NCBI GenBank assembly: GCA_029938635.1
Contig: JAOZUQ010000001.1
Span: 113,568 to 177,567, forward strand
Length of the DNA: 64,000 bases
Source of the DNA: Candidatus Aminicenantota bacterium
GTDB taxonomy: Bacteria; Acidobacteriota; Aminicenantia; UBA2199
Direction: 5' to 3'
The position numbers and the translations under genes are program-made. Position 1 is the stretch's first letter. Each line of letters starts with the position of its first letter. The notes under the pieces were generated by a model. That model worked only from the letters and a program-made list of their open reading frames with translations. It searched no databases and was not told where the DNA came from. Positions 48,429-57,891 of this stretch are shown piece after piece.

Positions 48429-49181
48429 CTATTTCTTTGTCTTGATATAAATATGTTTTATATGTCTCTTCCCGCTGTCTCTTTCATCAACAAGAAAATA
48501 TTTTTTTAAAGATTTTATCAATGGTGTCAATTTCGAGAAGCCATAATTCCTGGGGTCAAAATCAGGTTTCTTCTTAATAATCAGGGAACCAACCTCGGCT
48601 AAAAATGCCCACCCGTCATCATCAGCTATATCATCAACTGAAGAAACGATTAATTGAATAAATTTATTATCTATCGGCTCTACTTCATCTCCCTGTGAAG
48701 GTGCTGTCTTTGTAGAAGTTTGCTGTTTGCTCCCCTTTTTACGACTGATTATTTCAATATAAATAAACTTATCACATGCCACTATGAAAGGCTTCGGAGT
48801 CTTTTTTTCACCTATCCCGATCACGACCTTCCCCGATTCTCTTAACCTTGTTGCCAGTCTTGTGAAATCACTGTCACTTGAGACAAGGCAGAATCCATCC
48901 ACTTTTTGACTATGCAGAATATCCATTGCATCAATTATCATTGCAGAGTCGGTTGCATTTTTCCCGACCGTATAACTATATTGCTGGATCGGAGTTATCG
49001 CATGCTCAAGTAGTGATTTTTTCCAGCCCGAAACTGTCGGCTTCGTCCAGTCGCCATATATCCTTTTAATCGTCGGCACTCCCAATTTTGCGATCTCATC
49101 AAGCATCTCTTTTATATTTGAATACGGTATATTATCGGCATCAATAAGTACTGCCAAGTTTAAATCATTTTTTTCTCTCAT
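48429..49181 (-). CDS. NYN (LabA/PIN-like) domain protein with C-terminal OST-HTH/LOTUS-like domain
   Basis: 'AVLIDADNIPYSNIKEMLDEIAKLG', 'ATDSAMIIDAMDILHSQKVDGFCLVSSDSDFTRLATRLRESGKVVIGIG', C-terminal 'NYGFSKLTPLIKSLKKYFLVDE'. Confidence 0.92.
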   Translation of the reverse strand: MREKNDLNLAVLIDADNIPYSNIKEMLDEIAKLGVPTIKRIYGDWTKPTVSGWKKSLLEHAITPIQQYSYTVGKNATDSAMIIDAMDILHSQKVDGFCLVSSDSDFTRLATRLRESGKVVIGIGEKKTPKPFIVACDKFIYIEIISRKKGSKQQTSTKTAPSQGDEVEPIDNKFIQLIVSSVDDIADDDGWAFLAEVGSLIIKKKPDFDPRNYGFSKLTPLIKSLKKYFLVDERDSGKRHIKHIYIKTKK

Positions 49182-49354
49182 ATTATCCCCCTTACTGTAA
49201 CTAAATAGTAGATCAATTACACAAATATGATATCACATTCAAATGATTTATTGTTGATTCGGCTTTCATAAATAACTGTGTATTATTTATCTGTGAAATA
49301 GTGGCTTTTCCCGTAATTACTTTTGGAGTTAAGGAATTTACAAATATCATTCAG

Positions 49355-49487
49355 TTTTGGCTTTCGCCATCATCCACATCGCTCCGCTACGGATATTCTC
49401 ATCCGCTTAACGCTGCTTGTCCCCGGGGTGATCGATATTAACGAGTCACCCCTGAGGTGCCCGCTTATGCAGATGGATGGCTACGCC
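49355..49487 (-). repeat. Type-A palindromic element, copy 3 (inverted relative to copy 2)
   Basis: TTTTGGCTTTCGCCATCATCC...GATGGATGGCTACGCC; hairpins GGGGTGATCG/CGAGTCACCCC and CGGAT-ATTCTC-ATCCG. Confidence 0.85.
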
Positions 49488-49542
49488 TGAAACTCCCTGC
49501 TGGCAAAAACCATTTCTTTTATTCCCAAGACAAGTGGCGCTT

Positions 49543-49663
49543 CCGTGTTTTACTTTTGCGGGGCCAAATCCGAAGTCTCGCTAATATCGAACTGAGGATT
49601 TTCGCCCAGCGAAAAATGATAAGCATTTTTGCGGTAGCCAAAAGTAATTACGGAAAAAGCCAC
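49543..49663. repeat. Type-B palindromic element, copy 2
   Basis: CCGTGTTTTACTTTTGCGGGG...TTTTTGCGGTAGCCAAAAGTAATTACGG with core AGTCTCGCTAATATCGAACT. Confidence 0.7.
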
Positions 49664-49759
49664 GCAAACTAAATCGCAGTTGTGAATGAACAAAATGAAA
49701 AAATTTAGACTTAGAAATAAAAAACGATTATTATATAAGAATGAAGGATAATGTAACAA

Positions 49760-50800
49760 ATGGGGAATAAAATGAAAACCCTGGAAATAAATGGAAACAC
49801 CGGTAATTCAACGATCTATATTAATAAGCCTTTCACATATGCGAAAAAATTATTAAAAGGGGAAAGGATCATTATCATTACCGATGAAAATGTCAAAGGC
49901 CTGTATGAAGATAAATTTCCTTCAGGGGATATCATAACGATCGGAAAGGGAGAGGGGATCAAAACCCTTCAGACTGTGGAAGATATTTATAAGAAACTAA
50001 TGGACCTGGAATTCGACCGTTCCGGCTTCATCCTCGGCATCGGCGGCGGGATCGTTTGCGATGTAGCAGGCTTCGCTGCATCCACATATATGCGGGGGGT
50101 CAGATTCGGTTTTATTGCTTCCACACTCCTTGCACAGGTCGATGCTTCTGTCGGTGGAAAGAACGGTGTCAATCTTGAAGGCCATAAAAATATGGTAGGG
50201 GTTTTCAGCCAACCCGAATTTGTTTTATGTGATCCGGAGATGCTTAAAACCCTTCCTGCAAAGGAATTGAAGAACGGATTTGCTGAGATCACCAAACATG
50301 CTTTAATAGGCGACCGGAATTTATTCGAATTCATGGAGCAGAATCATAAAAGTGCACTAGGGCTGGATCCCGATGTGATCGGCAGGTTGACCCATGACTC
50401 TCTTGTCCTGAAATCAGGAATAGTCAACAGAGATGAGAAAGAAAAGGGCGAAAGACGTAAACTCAATTTCGGACACACGATTGCTCATGCATTGGAAAAA
50501 ACCATGAATCTGAGTCACGGTGAAGCTGTTTCTGTCGGAATGGGCATATCGGCTAAACTATCGGTAAAGATGAGTGACCTGTCAGCTGAAGGGGAAAAAA
50601 GGATCTATGAGTTATTTAAAAAATTCGATCTGAATCAGAATATAAAAATTTCATGCAGCGGGATCAAGAAGGCTGTCAGGAGAGACAAGAAAAGAGAAGG
50701 GGATAATATAAATTTCATTTTGTTAAAAAAGATTGGAGAGGCAATTATTGAAAAGATCCCGATAAAAGTTCTTGAGGGAGTAATCGATGATATGTGTTAG
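49760..50800 (+). CDS. aroB: 3-dehydroquinate synthase
   Basis: 'ILGIGGGIVCDVAGFAASTYMRGVRFGFIASTLLAQVDASVGGKNGVNLEGHKNMVGVFSQP', 'LNFGHTIAHALE'. Confidence 0.97.
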   Translation: MGNKMKTLEINGNTGNSTIYINKPFTYAKKLLKGERIIIITDENVKGLYEDKFPSGDIITIGKGEGIKTLQTVEDIYKKLMDLEFDRSGFILGIGGGIVCDVAGFAASTYMRGVRFGFIASTLLAQVDASVGGKNGVNLEGHKNMVGVFSQPEFVLCDPEMLKTLPAKELKNGFAEITKHALIGDRNLFEFMEQNHKSALGLDPDVIGRLTHDSLVLKSGIVNRDEKEKGERRKLNFGHTIAHALEKTMNLSHGEAVSVGMGISAKLSVKMSDLSAEGEKRIYELFKKFDLNQNIKISCSGIKKAVRRDKKREGDNINFILLKKIGEAIIEKIPIKVLEGVIDDMC

Positions 50801-51446
50801 TATCGGTAAAATTAACTATCCGGACCTGTTGTTTCTATTGAACAATGAACAACTTGTTGAGATACGGCTGGATATGAATGATTTTTCTGATGATGAAATC
50901 AGAACGATCTTCTCAAGTACGGCAAAAACCATTGCCACCTGCAGGCCGGGAACATTTACGGAAACCGAAAGGATCGAAAAGTTAAAAACATGCATCAAAG
51001 CGGGAGCATCTTATGTCGATCTGGAATTAGGAACAGACGAAGAATACCTTAAGGAGCTAAGAACACTTTCCGGGGAAAATGAATGTAAGATCATTATTTC
51101 CTGTCACGATCAAAAAAAAACTCCATCTATATCCGAATTGAAAAAAATATATGAATCATGCTCGGAGAAAGGAGCAGATATTGTCAAGATCGCATGTAAT
51201 ATTATCTCGGGAAGTGATAATGCCAGATTGTTGTCACTTTACGATTTTGAGGATCTTTCTGAAAAAATCCCGCTGATCGCAATCGGGATGGGAGAAAAAG
51301 GGAAGATAACAAGACTTGCCGTACCACTACTCGGAGCCCCCTTTACATATGCATCATTAAATGATGGAAAGGAAACTGCAAAAGGCCAGATCAGCAAATC
51401 CATTCTGAAAGAAATATATAAATTGATCACAGATGAAAATAATTAA
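50787..51446 (+). CDS. aroD: Type I 3-dehydroquinate dehydratase
   Basis: 'ASYVDLELGTDEEYLKEL', 'IIISCHDQKKTP', 'ADIVKIACNI', 'IGMGEKGKITRL'. Confidence 0.95.
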   Translation: MICVSIGKINYPDLLFLLNNEQLVEIRLDMNDFSDDEIRTIFSSTAKTIATCRPGTFTETERIEKLKTCIKAGASYVDLELGTDEEYLKELRTLSGENECKIIISCHDQKKTPSISELKKIYESCSEKGADIVKIACNIISGSDNARLLSLYDFEDLSEKIPLIAIGMGEKGKITRLAVPLLGAPFTYASLNDGKETAKGQISKSILKEIYKLITDENN

Positions 51447-52521
51447 TACATTTGCCGTTGCAGGTTATCCTGTTGCTCATAGCAAAAGCCCCATCATTTT
51501 TAACACCCTTTTCTCTTCTATGGATATTCATGCATATTACTCCCGGCTCTCTGCAAAGTCAGGTGAAGAGGTTTCCGATATGCTCAAACACCTTGGATTG
51601 TCCGGTATGAATGTTACATCACCCTTGAAAAATGAAATGCTGCTCCTGTCAGAAGAACGGGATGAACCATCAGGTATTATCGGAGGTGTGAATACCCTGG
51701 TAAATGTGAATGGAACTTTAAAGGGGTATAACACTGATCCCTTTGGAGTATCAGAAACACTTATTGAGAAAGAAATTGAAATCAGCGGCAAAAAATGCCT
51801 AGTACTGGGGGCCGGGAGCGCAGGAAGAGCGGCCGTTTATGCTCTCACTCAACTTGGCGGCCAGGTTACAATTATGAACAGAACATTCAAAAAAGCGCAT
51901 ATTCTTGCCGGTGATATGGATTGTGAGGTTGTCGTTTTTGAAAAACTGCAATCAGAAATATTTAAGTGCGATCTCCTGATCTCAACCATAATATCCGGAT
52001 CCGAATTAATTAAAAAAGGGTGGTTGAAAAAAGAGACGATAGTTTTTGATGCTTTATACAGATCATCAACTTTGACTGAAACTGCATCCTCGGCCGGCTG
52101 CAGAGTGATCAGAGGAGAGAAATGGCTTTTAAATCAGGCGATACCGGCCTTTAAAATATTTACAGGAAAAGATGTAAGCAAAAAAGAGAAAGATAAACTT
52201 TCCAGGATTCTGGACAAAACTGAAACCGGCACTTCCGAAATTATACTTATGGGAAAAGGAAGTTCAAAGAGAGACATAAAAAATAAACTCGAAGAATCTT
52301 TTAAAAACGAACAAATAGAAATCATTACAGATCCGGATGAAAGTAAAATAAAAGGTGAAAAATACAAATTAAAAAAGAGGCCTCTCCGCATCCTTATATA
52401 TTCCGGTTCGATAAAAAAAGAGAAAGAACTTTTCCCATTCTCAGATCTGGTGATCTGGGGAAAGGGCGGGATCGATGATACGGTAGAAAGGATAATAAGG
52501 GAGATCGAATATGTCCTCTGA
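51433..52521 (+). CDS. aroE: Shikimate dehydrogenase with ~95-aa C-terminal extension
   Basis: 'VAGYPVAHSKSPIIFNTLF', 'GMNVTSPLKNEML', 'GGVNTLV', 'KGYNTDPFG', 'LVLGAGSAGRAAVYAL'; extra C-terminal segment from about residue 267. Confidence 0.95.
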   Translation: MKIINTFAVAGYPVAHSKSPIIFNTLFSSMDIHAYYSRLSAKSGEEVSDMLKHLGLSGMNVTSPLKNEMLLLSEERDEPSGIIGGVNTLVNVNGTLKGYNTDPFGVSETLIEKEIEISGKKCLVLGAGSAGRAAVYALTQLGGQVTIMNRTFKKAHILAGDMDCEVVVFEKLQSEIFKCDLLISTIISGSELIKKGWLKKETIVFDALYRSSTLTETASSAGCRVIRGEKWLLNQAIPAFKIFTGKDVSKKEKDKLSRILDKTETGTSEIILMGKGSSKRDIKNKLEESFKNEQIEIITDPDESKIKGEKYKLKKRPLRILIYSGSIKKEKELFPFSDLVIWGKGGIDDTVERIIREIEYVL

Positions 52522-53794
52522 CCTCAGGATCAGACAATCTACTGTTAGTGGGAATATTAAGATCCCGGGATCAAAATCCCATACAATACGGGCAATGATC
52601 ATCGCCGGGCTTGCTGATGGGGAATCTCTGATCAGAGCACCTCTTCTCGCCGGGGACACCCTCTCCTGCCTGAAAGCTCTTGAAGAGATGGGGATCACTT
52701 TTATCAGCAAATCAGGAGAACATTCTCACTTAAAAATAAAAGGCTCAGGTGGAAAATTCAGAGAAACGGGAAAGGTAATTAATGTCTGCAATTCGGGGAC
52801 CTCATTGAGGATCCTGACTGCTATCGGAGCTTTATCAGATAAAACCATCAAATTTGACGGAGATGATTCTGTCAGGAAAAGACCTATGCAGCCTCTCCTT
52901 TCAGCACTATACGATATCGGTGCAAAAGTAGAGTCAAACAACGGGCATGCTCCTCTCGCGATCTCAGGCCCTCTTAAAGGGGGGAAAACAATGACAGACG
53001 GGATAAGCTCACAATTCCTGACAGCCCTCCTTCTCGCATGTCCGTTGGCTGATGGAGATACAGAGATAGATGTTATTGATCTTCATGAAAAACCTTATAT
53101 TGAAATGACCCTCAAATGGCTTGATGAGCAAAATATAATTTATACGAACAGGAATTTTGAACACTTTACAATTAAGGGCGGGCAGTTTTATAAACCATTC
53201 TCCACGACTATCCCAGGTGATTTTTCGTCTGCTACTTTTCCCCTTATCGCAGCGGTCGCAACAGGAAGCAAAATAACAATAGAGGGCCTTGATTTTAATG
53301 ATTCGCAGGGAGATAAACGTGTATTTAAGATCATTGAATCAATGGGGGCTTCGATCAGTCATGAAAAAGAAGGAGTAATTGTGGCGGGTACCCAACTCAA
53401 AGGAATGGAGCTCGACCTGAACGATATTCCTGACGCTCTCCCTGCACTGGCCATAGCCGGCTGTGTTGCTGAGGGGGAGACAAAACTTCTTAATGTGGAA
53501 CAGGCGCGCTTGAAGGAGAGTGACAGGATCAGGGCGATCTGTGTTGAATTGAGAAAAATGGGGGCAAAGATACACGAGTTGGATCACGGACTGGTAATTG
53601 AAAAAAGTCAATTAACCGGGACCGAGGTTAAAGGTTATGGAGATCACAGGATAGTAATGGCCCTTAGCATTGCAGGAATGATCGCATCCGGAGAAACTCT
53701 GATCCATGATGGTGCCGAGTCCATTCAGGTAACATATCCGTTTTTTGTTGAAGACTTTAAAAAACTTGGGGCTGATATAAGCATAATTAAATGA
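52511..53794 (+). CDS. aroA: 3-phosphoshikimate 1-carboxyvinyltransferase (EPSP synthase)
   Basis: 'GNIKIPGSKSHTIRAMIIAGLADGES', 'NSGTSLRILTAIGAL', 'RPMQPLL', 'RLKESDRIRAI', 'YGDHRIVMALSIAG'. Confidence 0.97.
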   Translation: MSSDLRIRQSTVSGNIKIPGSKSHTIRAMIIAGLADGESLIRAPLLAGDTLSCLKALEEMGITFISKSGEHSHLKIKGSGGKFRETGKVINVCNSGTSLRILTAIGALSDKTIKFDGDDSVRKRPMQPLLSALYDIGAKVESNNGHAPLAISGPLKGGKTMTDGISSQFLTALLLACPLADGDTEIDVIDLHEKPYIEMTLKWLDEQNIIYTNRNFEHFTIKGGQFYKPFSTTIPGDFSSATFPLIAAVATGSKITIEGLDFNDSQGDKRVFKIIESMGASISHEKEGVIVAGTQLKGMELDLNDIPDALPALAIAGCVAEGETKLLNVEQARLKESDRIRAICVELRKMGAKIHELDHGLVIEKSQLTGTEVKGYGDHRIVMALSIAGMIASGETLIHDGAESIQVTYPFFVEDFKKLGADISIIK

Positions 53795-53828
53795 ATTTTC
53801 AGATCATTAATAACTTTAGGAGATTACA

Positions 53829-55145
53829 ATGTTAGGATGCAGCTATGGAAAATTATTCAAAACAACAGTAGCAGGAGGATCATACCAGGAAGGATTATCC
53901 ATTAACATTCAGGGTGTTCCCCCCGGATACCTTATTACGGAAGAAGAGATATACAGGGAATTAATGCTGCGGAAACCGGGACAGGGGGAATTAACATCTC
54001 CCCGCCGTGAAGCAGATGTTCCGATAATCTATAGTGGGGTCAATGCTGCTGATACAATGCCCGGATTTTCTAATGAGGGGCTGACGAACGGTACTCCTCT
54101 GGTGATCCTTATACCCAATGTGGACAGACATTTTGAACATATCGAACAATACAGGAGCACTAACCGGACACCAAGGCCCGGACATGCTTCATATGCATCC
54201 TATAAGAAATATGGAGAAAATGATGACTCAATAGGAGCCGGATTTTTCAGCGGCCGGTACACATCAACCATAGTCGCTGCAGGAGTAGTAGCAAAGAAGA
54301 TCCTTGGCGATCATGGAATAATAGTCACAGCTTATGTTAAAGAAGCGGCCGGAATATCAATGCCCAATATGGATATTGAAAAGATCAGAAGAGCAGGTGA
54401 AAAGTACAGAGAAGCGAGAAAAGAGATAGACCCGATATATAGAGAGATCTTTAAGAATGCCCTCTTTAAAAAGGGTATGCGGTTCTTTGAAAAAACATCA
54501 ATATTATCCGAACTGGAAAAAAAGATACCTGCAATTCCGAGACCATCTTATGACGAAAATGAGATAAAGGAAAGATATGAAATTCATCCTGAACTTTTCT
54601 GCCCACATGTTGAGACAGCTGATGCAATGACGGCAGAGATCATGAAGATAGCACGGGAAGGTGATTCCTCCGGAGGTATTATTGAGGTGGTTATCACCGG
54701 TGTTCCTCCAGGTGTCGGAGAGCCGGTATTCAGAAAACTTGACGGGGAACTTGCGGGCTTGATGAACATAGGGGCGGTAAAAGCAGTCGAGATTGGATCG
54801 GGAATTCAGGCTGCAACCATGAAAGGATCTGAATCAAATGATCAGATCAGAGCAGAGCAGGATAATATTATTTTCAACTCCAACAATGCCGGTGGCATTA
54901 CAGGAGGATTGAGTACGGGTCAGGACATTATTGCCCGTGTCGCAGTAAAACCAACCCCGACAATAGCAAAAGATCAGAAAACAATTGACAAAATAAGCCT
55001 GGAAAATAAAACCCTCTCAGCAGTAACAAGGAGGGATCCGACGATAGTTGCAAGGATCTGGCCTGTAATCGAAGCCTATACATCAATGGTGATCCTCAAC
55101 TCATACATGCACCACATGGCCTACCAGGCAATGAAAAAAAAATAA
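53829..55145 (+). CDS. aroC: Chorismate synthase
   Basis: '[45 protein letters not shown]', 'RPGHASY', '[17 protein letters not shown]', '[19 protein letters not shown]'. Confidence 0.96.
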   Translation: MLGCSYGKLFKTTVAGGSYQEGLSINIQGVPPGYLITEEEIYRELMLRKPGQGELTSPRREADVPIIYSGVNAADTMPGFSNEGLTNGTPLVILIPNVDRHFEHIEQYRSTNRTPRPGHASYASYKKYGENDDSIGAGFFSGRYTSTIVAAGVVAKKILGDHGIIVTAYVKEAAGISMPNMDIEKIRRAGEKYREARKEIDPIYREIFKNALFKKGMRFFEKTSILSELEKKIPAIPRPSYDENEIKERYEIHPELFCPHVETADAMTAEIMKIAREGDSSGGIIEVVITGVPPGVGEPVFRKLDGELAGLMNIGAVKAVEIGSGIQAATMKGSESNDQIRAEQDNIIFNSNNAGGITGGLSTGQDIIARVAVKPTPTIAKDQKTIDKISLENKTLSAVTRRDPTIVARIWPVIEAYTSMVILNSYMHHMAYQAMKKK

Positions 55146-55164
55146 TCAGGATGTAGTAATCCTG

Positions 55165-55836
55165 TCAAATTTTAAAAAAGTTTTCCTTCTCAGTACCACA
55201 GAGGGGACATTTCCAGTCATCAGGGAGGTCTTCGAATTTCACCCCTTCCTTTTCTTCATCATAGATATATCCACATGCAGCACATTTATATATTGCCCCT
55301 TTTCCAACAGTGCCCTCTTCATCTGACTCTTCAACATATGTAGGAGCATTTTTCGGAGCTTTCCCCTTTTTCTCTTTCCGGTAGAAGTCGTAGGTAATTG
55401 GTATCGCACTTTCATCAACAGTTTGAGCATCAACAAGTTCACCAATGAAGAGCCAATGGGAACCGACATCAAATTTGTCTGTAACTTTGCATTCAATATA
55501 GACAATACAGTCATCTAATATGATCGGAGTCCCGGTCTCCCCATATTTGATATTCATCCCTTCCAGTTTGTTAAGATCTCTGCCACTTTTGTATCCGAGG
55601 ATACCGAACAACTCGGAGTCAGTGTCCTGATGCAGGATAGACACGGAAAAATTCCCGTGCTTTTCGATAATCTCAGCGGTATAGTTATCTTTGTTACATC
55701 CCAGTGCGAATTTTGCCGGGTTTGATGATACCTGAAAAACAGTGTTTGATATGAAACCGTTCCCCTGGCCCTTATCTCCCGAACAAACAGCATAAAGCCC
55801 GTAAGTTATCTTGAACAATATTTCATAATTTTTCAT
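55165..55836 (-). CDS. Flavin reductase-like protein with C-terminal rubredoxin domain
   Basis: FMN-binding split-barrel-type N-terminus plus '[38 protein letters not shown]'. Confidence 0.93.
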   Translation of the reverse strand: MKNYEILFKITYGLYAVCSGDKGQGNGFISNTVFQVSSNPAKFALGCNKDNYTAEIIEKHGNFSVSILHQDTDSELFGILGYKSGRDLNKLEGMNIKYGETGTPIILDDCIVYIECKVTDKFDVGSHWLFIGELVDAQTVDESAIPITYDFYRKEKKGKAPKNAPTYVEESDEEGTVGKGAIYKCAACGYIYDEEKEGVKFEDLPDDWKCPLCGTEKENFFKI

Positions 55837-55860
55837 TTTATCTCCATTTGTTTTATTGGA

Positions 55861-56307
55861 TCAGAATATCCAATGCATCGATTTTGCAAATGCATATTCG
55901 AGTCCGTTGTTATCATGAACACTTGCTGTAAAGAAAAGCTGCCGGCCCTTTGTTTCCACAAGTTTTCCAAGGACATAGACAAATTTTATTTCAGGAAGAA
56001 TTGTCCTCCTGTATTTTACCTCAATATTCCGTGTAAAACTGGGGGGAGCAACAAGCATACTGAGAGGCCCGATCGTGTTGTCAACTGCTGCTGCAATGAT
56101 GCCCCCCTGCATGGTTCCGTATGGATTCAATTGCTCCTTAAGTACAGGGAATCTGTTCTCAAGAGTTGAATTCTTTTCATCAAAATGGAGGAACTCACCC
56201 AGCATTGCCTTAAATACAGGCGGAGGGACCATAACTTTATCTTTCATCTCACCCACTTTCTCTTCAAAAATGCGTTTAACATTTTCCGGTATATCTTTAT
56301 GTGTCAT
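55861..56307 (-). CDS. PaaI-like hotdog-fold thioesterase
   Basis: 'LNPYGTMQGGIIAAAVDNTIGPLSML', 'NIEVKYRRTI'. Confidence 0.85.
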   Translation of the reverse strand: MTHKDIPENVKRIFEEKVGEMKDKVMVPPPVFKAMLGEFLHFDEKNSTLENRFPVLKEQLNPYGTMQGGIIAAAVDNTIGPLSMLVAPPSFTRNIEVKYRRTILPEIKFVYVLGKLVETKGRQLFFTASVHDNNGLEYAFAKSMHWIF

Positions 56308-56337
56308 AACAACCTCATCACCCTTTTTATATTTTTT

Positions 56338-56643
56338 TCATAACCAGAGATATTTTTTCAAATTGATCCTGTTGTTCCTGTCAAACTCAATCCCTTCACC
56401 CTTCAATCTGTACATTTGTTCTTCAAATCCATATCCTTCAGGGAGCGATATTTTACCTGAACTGTTAATGACCCTGTGCCAGGGGAGACTCTCTTTCTCA
56501 GACATCGAATTAAGGATCCAGGATATCTGCCTGGCCCCATTGGGTTTTCCGGCCATAAAAGCTACCTGTCCATATGTAACGACCTTTCCTTCGGGAATAC
56601 TTTTTATTATTGAAACTACTTTTTTTGTGAAATCTTCAACCAC
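56338..56643 (-). CDS. Alkyltransferase-like protein (MGMT family, PWHRV)
   Basis: 'IPEGKVVTYGQVAFMAGKPNGARQISWIL...LPWHRVINSSGKISL': active-site Cys replaced by Trp. Confidence 0.93.
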   Translation of the reverse strand: MVEDFTKKVVSIIKSIPEGKVVTYGQVAFMAGKPNGARQISWILNSMSEKESLPWHRVINSSGKISLPEGYGFEEQMYRLKGEGIEFDRNNRINLKKYLWL

Positions 56644-56646
56644 TAT

Positions 56647-57204
56647 TTATTTTTCCCGCAAATATTTATAAAACTTCCTGACCATATCTTCCTGTTCTTC
56701 CGTCTCGATCGAACCTGGCCGAAGATCCCTGATCTTTTTTATCGCATCTTCAGAGCCTGACCCTTTATAAACAAGATATGCAGCAAGAAAAGTACCAGTC
56801 CTCCCTTTCCCTGCATAACAATGTACAGCCACTCTTCCTCCCGCCGACATCTCCCGGTCAGCACTGAGGCAAAATTTATTCAGTTGTTCAATAGTTGGAG
56901 CATGAAAATCCTTTACAGGATAGTGAAGGGACCTGATACTCTCATCTCTCATCAGGTCCAGGTCCGGAGTCTTGAGTGTAAGGGATACGAGGAGAGTTAT
57001 CCCCATTTCTTTAAGAAATTTTATATCATCAACCTCTGGCTCAAAAACACCGGGGAAAGGCATCCCGCTCAATTTTTTTTCTATTACCCAGGAGAATCCA
57101 TCATTTACATAGTTTTTCATAATCATTTCATTTGATCCATAATTAAAGAATAGTGAGGCCAGAACAAAAAACAGTACAACTAATAGCTTTGATCTCATTC
57201 TCAA
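56647..57204 (-). CDS. Dual-specificity/PTP-like phosphatase with N-terminal signal/anchor
   Basis: 'VAVHCYAGKGRTGTFLAAYLVY' HCxxGxxR(T) motif. Confidence 0.9.
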   Translation of the reverse strand: MRMRSKLLVVLFFVLASLFFNYGSNEMIMKNYVNDGFSWVIEKKLSGMPFPGVFEPEVDDIKFLKEMGITLLVSLTLKTPDLDLMRDESIRSLHYPVKDFHAPTIEQLNKFCLSADREMSAGGRVAVHCYAGKGRTGTFLAAYLVYKGSGSEDAIKKIRDLRPGSIETEEQEDMVRKFYKYLREK

Positions 57205-57234
57205 TTGTCTAATTTATAACACATTTTTATTATA

Positions 57235-57882
57235 TCATTTTGTTTTGTACATCAATACTATATCATCTACAGGGAATACCAATTTCGAATTAATCTGTTT
57301 TGAGATCCATCTAAAAACCGCCTCCGAATAGAAACATATGTGGGTTGTGTCATTCTTATAACTCCATGAAGAAAATTTACTTTTTTTTAAGGGGAGAAAT
57401 TTTGTCATGATCCCGATTACTCCACCCGGATTCAAACAATCCCACAACATTCTCAATTCTTTTTCGGGATTTTTCAGATGCTCCAAAACTTCTACAATAG
57501 TTATAAAATCATATTTTTTATTTAATACAGACCTGTCGGGAGCATAATAAACATCATAAACTGAAATATTATAGCCTCTCTCTGTGAACAATTCCGCAAG
57601 GACTGGTTCCGGCCCCGACCCGAAATCAAGGCCTGTGCTTTCTTTGCTTACAATATTACTTATAACTTTATAAAATCTGTTTAGAAAGTTAAGATACCCC
57701 TTATTATCAATAGTGTTCTCATGAAGATCGTACCTGGACATCTCCTCTTCTTCTGACAAGTGATATCTCTTCGGTACTGAAACAAGACCGCAATCTTCAC
57801 ACAAAAAGAACTCTCTTTTTTTATCGGTGTGGAATAGCTTTGTACCATGGAAGTGACATAAAGGGCAGGCCGGATTATCCAC
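57235..57882 (-). CDS. Zinc-ribbon class I methyltransferase
   Basis: 'CPLCHFHGTKLFHTDKKREFFLCEDCGLV', 'TGLDFGSGPEPVLAELF', 'DFITIVEVLEHLKNPEKEL'. Confidence 0.88.
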   Translation of the reverse strand: MDNPACPLCHFHGTKLFHTDKKREFFLCEDCGLVSVPKRYHLSEEEEMSRYDLHENTIDNKGYLNFLNRFYKVISNIVSKESTGLDFGSGPEPVLAELFTERGYNISVYDVYYAPDRSVLNKKYDFITIVEVLEHLKNPEKELRMLWDCLNPGGVIGIMTKFLPLKKSKFSSWSYKNDTTHICFYSEAVFRWISKQINSKLVFPVDDIVLMYKTK

Positions 57883-57891
57883 TGATGACCA

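Larger units (their letters stand above)
49301..49663. mobile_element. 363-bp MITE-like element with 26-bp terminal inverted repeats
   Basis: GTGGCTTTTCCCGTAATTACTTTTGG (49301-49326) versus CCAAAAGTAATTACGGAAAAAGCCAC (49638-49663): 25/26 positions complementary. Confidence 0.85.

Noticed and set aside
49457-49672. 71-aa ORF in the MITE-like element
   Set aside because: Covers repeat sequence only; no start-site support or domain pattern.
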